A stretch of 25,837 bases of DNA from UBA2773 sp964643985 (GTDB lineage Bacteria; Patescibacteriota; Minisyncoccia; Moranbacterales; DUUL01), in contig CAZXUS010000015.1 in the NCBI GenBank assembly GCA_964643985.1, positions 1 to 25,837 of the forward strand, read 5' to 3'. The notes under the pieces were generated by a model. That model did not search any database, was not told the DNA's origin, and saw only the letters and a list, made by a program, of their open reading frames with translations. The position numbers were made by a program, and so were the translations under genes. This document shows positions 21,444-25,837 of this stretch, piece by piece (the first letter of the stretch is position 1; every line of letters begins with the position of its first letter).

Positions 21444-23684
21444 ATGAAAAATATAATTATAAAAGGAGCTAAGACGCACAATCTCAAGGATATTGACATC
21501 GAATTTTTTAGAAATAAAATTAATGTTTTAGTTGGAGTTTCAGGCTCAGGAAAATCTACGATTGCATACGACATTATTGCTGCAGAAGGACAGAGGCAGT
21601 TTTTAGAATCAATCAGCACGTTTGCAGCAAGATTATTGAGAAGAACAGGAAAGGCCAATGTGGATTCAATAAGAAACTTATCTCCCACAATAGCAATAGA
21701 CCAAAAAAAATTAAGAGGAAGCCCTCGCTCAACAGTCGGAACTAGCACGGAGATATACACCTATCTAAGATTGCTTTTTTCGAGATTTGGATCAGAAAAA
21801 AATCTAAGCGCAGGTAATTTTTCTTTCAATAGCCCAAAGGGAGCATGCGAAAAGTGCAAAGGGTTAGGAATCGAATATACTATTGATTCTGAATCAATAA
21901 TAAATTTTGAAAAATCATTAAACGAAGGAGCTTGCCAAATTAATATCTTTAAACCAGATTCAAGATATTTTAATATCATTAAAGCTTCTGGTAAATTAGA
22001 TTTAAATAAACCAATTAAAGATTATTCCCGTAAAGAACTTAATTTTTTGCTGTATTCCCCTAAAATTGTTTTAAGCAATAAAGATCAAGGATTTGTTCAG
22101 TCGTTTAGTCATGAGGGTGTAATAACGCGTCTTATTGGTAGGGCTACGGATCTAAGAGGGGTATCTAAAAACAAAGAGAATAAAGAAAAAAAATATTGGA
22201 GAGAGTCACCTTGCAAAGACTGTGGTGGTGGTAGATTAAACAAAAAAGCTCTGAGTTCAACAATCAACCAAAAAAATATAGGAGATTTTTCTAATATGCA
22301 ATTAGATATTTTTATACGGGAAGTTAAAAAAATCAATATTATTGAGGTTGAAGAGCTGAAAGATAGAATTATTGAAACTACAAAAAATTTAATCAATGTA
22401 GATCTGGGGTATTTGTCTTTGAACAGAAGTCTTGATACTTTATCTGGCGGGGAATCACAAAGATTAAAGCTTGCGAGAGAGCTTGGCTCGGATTTAATTG
22501 AGATGATTTATGTTCTAGATGAACCAACAGCAGGTCTTCATCCGAAAGATCGTGATAATTTGATTAAAATATTACATCAATTAAAGAAAGTAAATAACAC
22601 GGTGATAATAGTTGAACATGATGATTTAGTTATGGAAGTGGCCGATCATATTATAGAAATTGGTCCAGGTGCCGGAACAAAAGGAGGGGAAATAACATTT
22701 AAAGGAGGTTTTAACGAATTGAAATCCAGTTCTTCTATCACCGGAAAATACATTGATCGAAAATCGAAATTAAAAAATGATATTAGAATACCAAAAAATT
22801 ATCTTACGATCAAAAATGCAAAAATGCACAATTTGAAAGGAATAGATGTAAAAATTCCTCTCGGAATATTTTGTTCAGTAACTGGAGTGTCGGGTTCTGG
22901 AAAAAGCTCCCTGATAATTGATGAATTAACCAACCAATTTTCAGATAAAAAAATTATTTTAATAAATCAATCTTCATTAACTGGAATGGCAAGAGGTAAT
23001 ATTGCCACATATACAGGGGTATTCAGCGAGATAAGAAATATCTTTGCCAAAAAAAATAATGTATCTAGTGGTCTATTCAGTTCAAATTCGAAAGGAGCAT
23101 GTCCAGATTGCAACGGTTTAGGATTTAATAAAATTGATATGCATTTCATGGGCGATGTAAAAGTTAAGTGTGAGACGTGCCGAGGAAAGAAATATCAAAA
23201 AGAAATATTAAAATATAAATATAAAGATAAAAATATTTATGACGTACTTGAAATGACCGTGAATGTAGCAAGTAATTTTTTTGAACAAGATTCTATCGTA
23301 AAAAAATTGAAAATGCTTATAGATGTAGGATTGGGTTATGTAACTTTAGGTCAAACACACGATACTTTTTCTGGCGGTGAATCTCAAAGATTAAAATTAG
23401 CAAGCAAGTTGCACAAAAAGGGAGAAATTTTTGTTCTAGACGAACCAACATCAGGGTTACATTTTGCGGATATTGAAAAACTATTAAAGTTGCTAAACAA
23501 AATTGTAGATAATGGAAATACGGTAATTGTTATTGAGCATAATTTAGATGTTATCAGACAATCAGACTGGATAATTGATATGGGTCCTTTTGGAGGTGAT
23601 AGTGGCGGAAAAATTATTGCAGAAGGGACACCTATAAACGTTTCTAAAAATAAAAGTTCTGTGACTGGAGGATATTTGATTTAG
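21444..23684 (+). CDS. Short UvrA paralog (tandem ABC ATPase)
   Basis: 746 aa from the ATG at 21444; an open frame begins upstream at a TTG but the UvrA start pattern (MKNIIIKGAKTHNLKDIDIE) begins here. Two ABC modules are complete: Walker A GVSGSGKST (31-39), signature LSGGESQRLKLA (333-344), Walker B IYVLDEPTAGLHP; then GVSGSGKSSL (481-490), FSGGESQRLKLA (642-653), FVLDEPTSGLH. Zinc modules are CEKC/CKDC (135-138, 257-260) and CPDC/CETC (553-556, 576-579). At about 200 residues less than true UvrA, it lacks most of the UvrB-binding and insertion region, as in UvrA2/DrrC-type paralogs tied to drug tolerance. No strong Shine-Dalgarno. It lies next to a mobile-element end, so transfer is possible. 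Confidence 0.88.
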   Translation: MKNIIIKGAKTHNLKDIDIEFFRNKINVLVGVSGSGKSTIAYDIIAAEGQRQFLESISTFAARLLRRTGKANVDSIRNLSPTIAIDQKKLRGSPRSTVGTSTEIYTYLRLLFSRFGSEKNLSAGNFSFNSPKGACEKCKGLGIEYTIDSESIINFEKSLNEGACQINIFKPDSRYFNIIKASGKLDLNKPIKDYSRKELNFLLYSPKIVLSNKDQGFVQSFSHEGVITRLIGRATDLRGVSKNKENKEKKYWRESPCKDCGGGRLNKKALSSTINQKNIGDFSNMQLDIFIREVKKINIIEVEELKDRIIETTKNLINVDLGYLSLNRSLDTLSGGESQRLKLARELGSDLIEMIYVLDEPTAGLHPKDRDNLIKILHQLKKVNNTVIIVEHDDLVMEVADHIIEIGPGAGTKGGEITFKGGFNELKSSSSITGKYIDRKSKLKNDIRIPKNYLTIKNAKMHNLKGIDVKIPLGIFCSVTGVSGSGKSSLIIDELTNQFSDKKIILINQSSLTGMARGNIATYTGVFSEIRNIFAKKNNVSSGLFSSNSKGACPDCNGLGFNKIDMHFMGDVKVKCETCRGKKYQKEILKYKYKDKNIYDVLEMTVNVASNFFEQDSIVKKLKMLIDVGLGYVTLGQTHDTFSGGESQRLKLASKLHKKGEIFVLDEPTSGLHFADIEKLLKLLNKIVDNGNTVIVIEHNLDVIRQSDWIIDMGPFGGDSGGKIIAEGTPINVSKNKSSVTGGYLI

Positions 23685-23705
23685 GCTATTGTTTCAAGCC
23701 GTATA

Positions 23706-23735
23706 AAAGTTCTAAAGTTATCCCACACTCCCCGC
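23706..23735 (-). repeat. 30-bp direct repeat, copy 1 (possible att site)
   Basis: Minus-strand GTGTGGGATAACTTTAGAAC with flanks matches 24346-24375 at 29 of 30 positions. Read in the recombinase frame it encodes VWDNFRT, the same peptide as the recombinase C-terminus. Confidence 0.65.
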
Positions 23736-23743
23736 TTTATTTA

Positions 23744-23779
23744 ACAAAACACCGCTTGCTAATTGTAGCCAAGCGGTGT
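23744..23779 (-). terminator. Terminator of the small cargo gene
   Basis: A perfect 10-bp stem ACACCGCTTG / CAAGCGGTGT (23749-23758 with 23770-23779), followed on the minus strand by TTTGTT. It lies about 110 bases beyond the stop of the 126-aa gene. Confidence 0.55.
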
Positions 23780-23887
23780 AGAAACTAGTATGTTTTAAGA
23801 TCGAAATTAAGCAGACTAAAACACAAAAAAGGATTTATAAGGAAAAGAGAAAAGGCATAAAACCATAACTTTAAGACTGAATTAGGA

Positions 23888-24268
23888 CTAATATAGAATA
23901 GTTTTCCGACTTACTTTTGAAAGTTGTTGAAATTTTCTGTTGAAAATGTGGACATCAATATCTGCTATACGTACTCCAAGCTTGTTTAGTTCGAGTCTCA
24001 TGCAATTTTTTTTCAACTCAATTAATTGCAAACCGGCAAGCAAAGATAACCTTAAATCAAAGAAATGTACTCGCTCTCTATCAATTAAAAAACTCAGGGA
24101 ATATAATTGAGTAGAGGAAAATTGTTTTTTTATATTGAGGTAAGTTCGAATTATTAGAGGGATCATACTCCACACGCTATGATGAGTAGTGAGGAAGGTT
24201 ATGCAGATTATTTCATCCTTAGCAAATTTAAGTTTTTTATGATTTTCCCAAAGAACTATTTTTTTCAT
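23888..24268 (-). CDS. Unrecognised 126-aa protein beside recombinase
   Basis: A 126-aa protein with no family I recognise. It is supported by a textbook ribosome site (AAGGAG, 7 bases before the ATG), unlike most genes in this window. It is basic, rich in Ile/Leu/Lys/Arg, has an aromatic/hydrophobic stretch (IICITFLTTHHSVWSMIPLI, about 20-39) that is too polar for a clear membrane helix, and a leucine-rich middle (FFDLRLSLLAGLQLIELKKN). It lies between two copies of a 30-bp direct repeat, one of them the end of the recombinase gene, so it may be a cargo or accessory gene of the element. Confidence 0.6.
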   Translation of the reverse strand: MKKIVLWENHKKLKFAKDEIICITFLTTHHSVWSMIPLIIRTYLNIKKQFSSTQLYSLSFLIDRERVHFFDLRLSLLAGLQLIELKKNCMRLELNKLGVRIADIDVHIFNRKFQQLSKVSRKTILY

Positions 24269-24335
24269 TTCACTTCTCCTTAGGTTTTTGGTTTAATGTA
24301 CTGAAGGATAATTCTACTCCTAAATTTATAACAAA

Positions 24336-25837
24336 TCAAGTTAATAAAGTTCTAAAGTTATCCCACACTCTCCGCCAATCGCGACAAGAAGCCTTTTGAT
24401 GAATTACATTGAAGGGCTTTTTGTATTGAATAAGGACTTTTTTGTCCTTTAAGGTAGAGTTCGAAAGTAAATAAGAAAGAAGTTGTTGTTTTTCTTCTAT
24501 CGTTGATTTTTCATACAAGTTTGAGGCTTTTTTGGCGAGTTCTAAAATATTATTTCCAAGCTTGTAATAATTAAGATTAGCTTCAGTTCTTTTCCCTAGT
24601 TTTGAGCTTATAAGCTTTATTTTGCTTGAATATTCTTTTTCTTTTTTTGCATAAAATTCTTCTGTGATTACTTCATCTAGCTTGTCTTCATAAAGTCAAT
24701 CTAATCTTTTCTCTAATAAAGCCTTCTGTTCAACCAAAAGCTCCCTTGCCTTGTCTTCGGTGCTCCTTTTGACTTTTAATGAGTCTTTCAATGCTTCGGT
24801 GACATATTCAGCCGTTTTCTTTGGTATCTCAAAAGTTTCAAGTGAATCAACAATTTGTTTGTGAATGTCGTTTTCGTTGACGGGTTTTCGTTCGCAATTA
24901 GTTTTAAATTTAGTGCAACGATAATAAGTATATTCGTTGCCTGAGGGTTTAACCTTCTTTTCAGCTGTGATTGACCTTCCACACTCACCACAAGTCAATA
25001 AGCCCTTGAAAGTAAAAGGGATGGTGTTGTAGCGAGGCACTGGCGTCTTCTTGAGACGGTTTGAGACTGTTTGTGCTTTATCCCAAAGTTCTTTCGTTAT
25101 AAGCGGTTCTTGAGTGCCTTTGTATAGAACCCCCTTCCAAACAAAGTCTCCATAATAAAAAGGATTGTGAATAATTCTTGCTGTTGAACTTTTAGTTAAA
25201 GTTTTTAATCTTGAATGAGAAGGGAGGTTTGAAAGAATCAATAAGTTCTCTTTTTTTACTTTTTCAATCAGGCTGTCCAATGAATAAAGACCTGTTGAAT
25301 AATATTCAAAAAGTTTAATCGCTAAATTCTTATTTTTTTCATCAACAACAGGAACACTTTTTTCGCCGATTCTTTCTAGCTTATAGCCAATCGGAATTGA
25401 GCTTCCTGGATAAACCCCTAGTTTCAATTTCTCTCCATTTCCCTTTTTTACTTCTTCACTTAGATTATCAACATAATTTTTTGCCATTAAAACCTTGATC
25501 CCGTGAATTAGTTTTTGATGAGATGAAGCTTCTTTCCCTATTTTTTCATTTTCTTTTACTAAAAAAACAGTTAAGCCAAGTTCATCTATTTTGACATAGT
25601 CTTTAAGATTACGATAAAGCCGATCAGTTTTTTCAACTAAGATGTTTGTTGTTTCTGGGTTGTTTTCGAGATATTCAATCATTTGACCAAACGCTTCACG
25701 ACCCGCTTTCTTAGCCGTTTCATTGTCTTCGAATGTCTTTGTGATAGTTATATCATTTTGTTCTGAAAAGTCCCTTAGAAGGCGTTTTTGGGCTTGTATA
25801 GAGTAGCCTTCTTGCTTCTGTTCTTTAGATGAGACTC
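24336..25837 (-). pseudogene. Large serine recombinase, interrupted by an in-frame TGA
   Basis: The frame runs off the right edge of the window and reads back to a stop at 24336-24338, about 500 codons, with one TGA at 24696-24698. The N-terminus visible at the edge is VSSKEQKQEGYSIQAQKRLL, so the catalytic serine is present and only a few residues are missing. Then come the resolvase domain (VEKTDRLYRNLKDY), a recombinase domain (GYKLERIGEKSVPVV; ARIIHNPFYYGDFVWKG), a zinc ribbon (CGECGRS with RCTKFKTNC) and a coiled coil. The TGA falls inside the coiled coil (LEKRLD-stop-LYEDKLDEVI); the rest continues in frame to VWDNFRTLLT. It is either a recent nonsense mutation giving a protein without its last 120 residues, or a readthrough product. 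Confidence 0.85.

Noticed and set aside
24696..24698. TGA reassigned to glycine, as in some CPR lineages
   Set aside because: Long genes such as metG, infB, murC and the UvrA paralog contain no in-frame TGA, and pilO and the 268-aa gene end in TGA.
1..25837. CRISPR array or known defence system
   Set aside because: No regularly spaced repeats with unique spacers, and no cas, restriction or toxin-antitoxin pair that I could recognise.

Overview
The window looks like a piece of a Patescibacteria (CPR) chromosome, probably a Parcubacteria-type lineage. The DNA is very AT-rich and genes are short and tightly packed. The gene mix fits: a type IV pilus assembly cluster, a DUF4446 protein, a compact 599-aa IF-2, a DsbA-like thioredoxin with a membrane anchor, a minimal MetRS and a serine recombinase with a zinc ribbon. 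The standard bacterial code applies, because the long housekeeping genes carry no in-frame TGA. The lineage is inferred from family content only.

Layout. 1-2420: end of pilM, then pilN, pilO and a small membrane protein (type IV pilus inner-membrane platform). 2425-3059: promoter, tRNA-Arg(UCU) and an AT-rich repeat region. 3060-4088: anchored thioredoxin-fold protein. 4314-5387 (-): ychF. 5636-7915: a DUF389 membrane protein and metG. 8036-9735: a TrpR-like regulator bracketed by two identical 30-bp palindromes, then tatD and a HIT protein. 9813-12223 (-): infB and a DUF4446 gene. 12382-13615: a promoter, a 27-codon membrane miniprotein, a structured leader, an unrecognised 268-aa anchored helical-repeat protein and a terminator. 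13653-14209: RNase P RNA with its own promoter. 14305-20222: envelope and housekeeping genes (sugar-phosphate transferase, Mur ligase, tsaE, phosphohexomutase, hemolysin III family). 20417-20846: a small Gly/Arg-rich DUF5320-like gene with a palindromic operator over its promoter. 20950-21340: two degenerate tRNA-Ser-like remnants. 21444-23684: a short UvrA paralog. 23706-25837: a mobile-element end with a serine recombinase interrupted by one TGA, a small cargo gene and a 30-bp direct repeat.

Three themes run across the window. (1) A family of long imperfect hairpins, about 90-290 bp, with related ends and a shared internal core, lies just downstream of stop codons; one inverted repeat overlaps RNase P RNA. 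(2) Promoters repeatedly take the form TTGAC(A/T)-N17-TGC-TATNNT. (3) Almost all housekeeping genes lack a Shine-Dalgarno sequence, while four small or unrecognised genes have strong ones. I found no complete defence system and no CRISPR array. The most novel candidates are the miniprotein/268-aa operon, the TrpR-like gene with its paired palindromes, and the recombinase/cargo locus with duplicated target-like sites.
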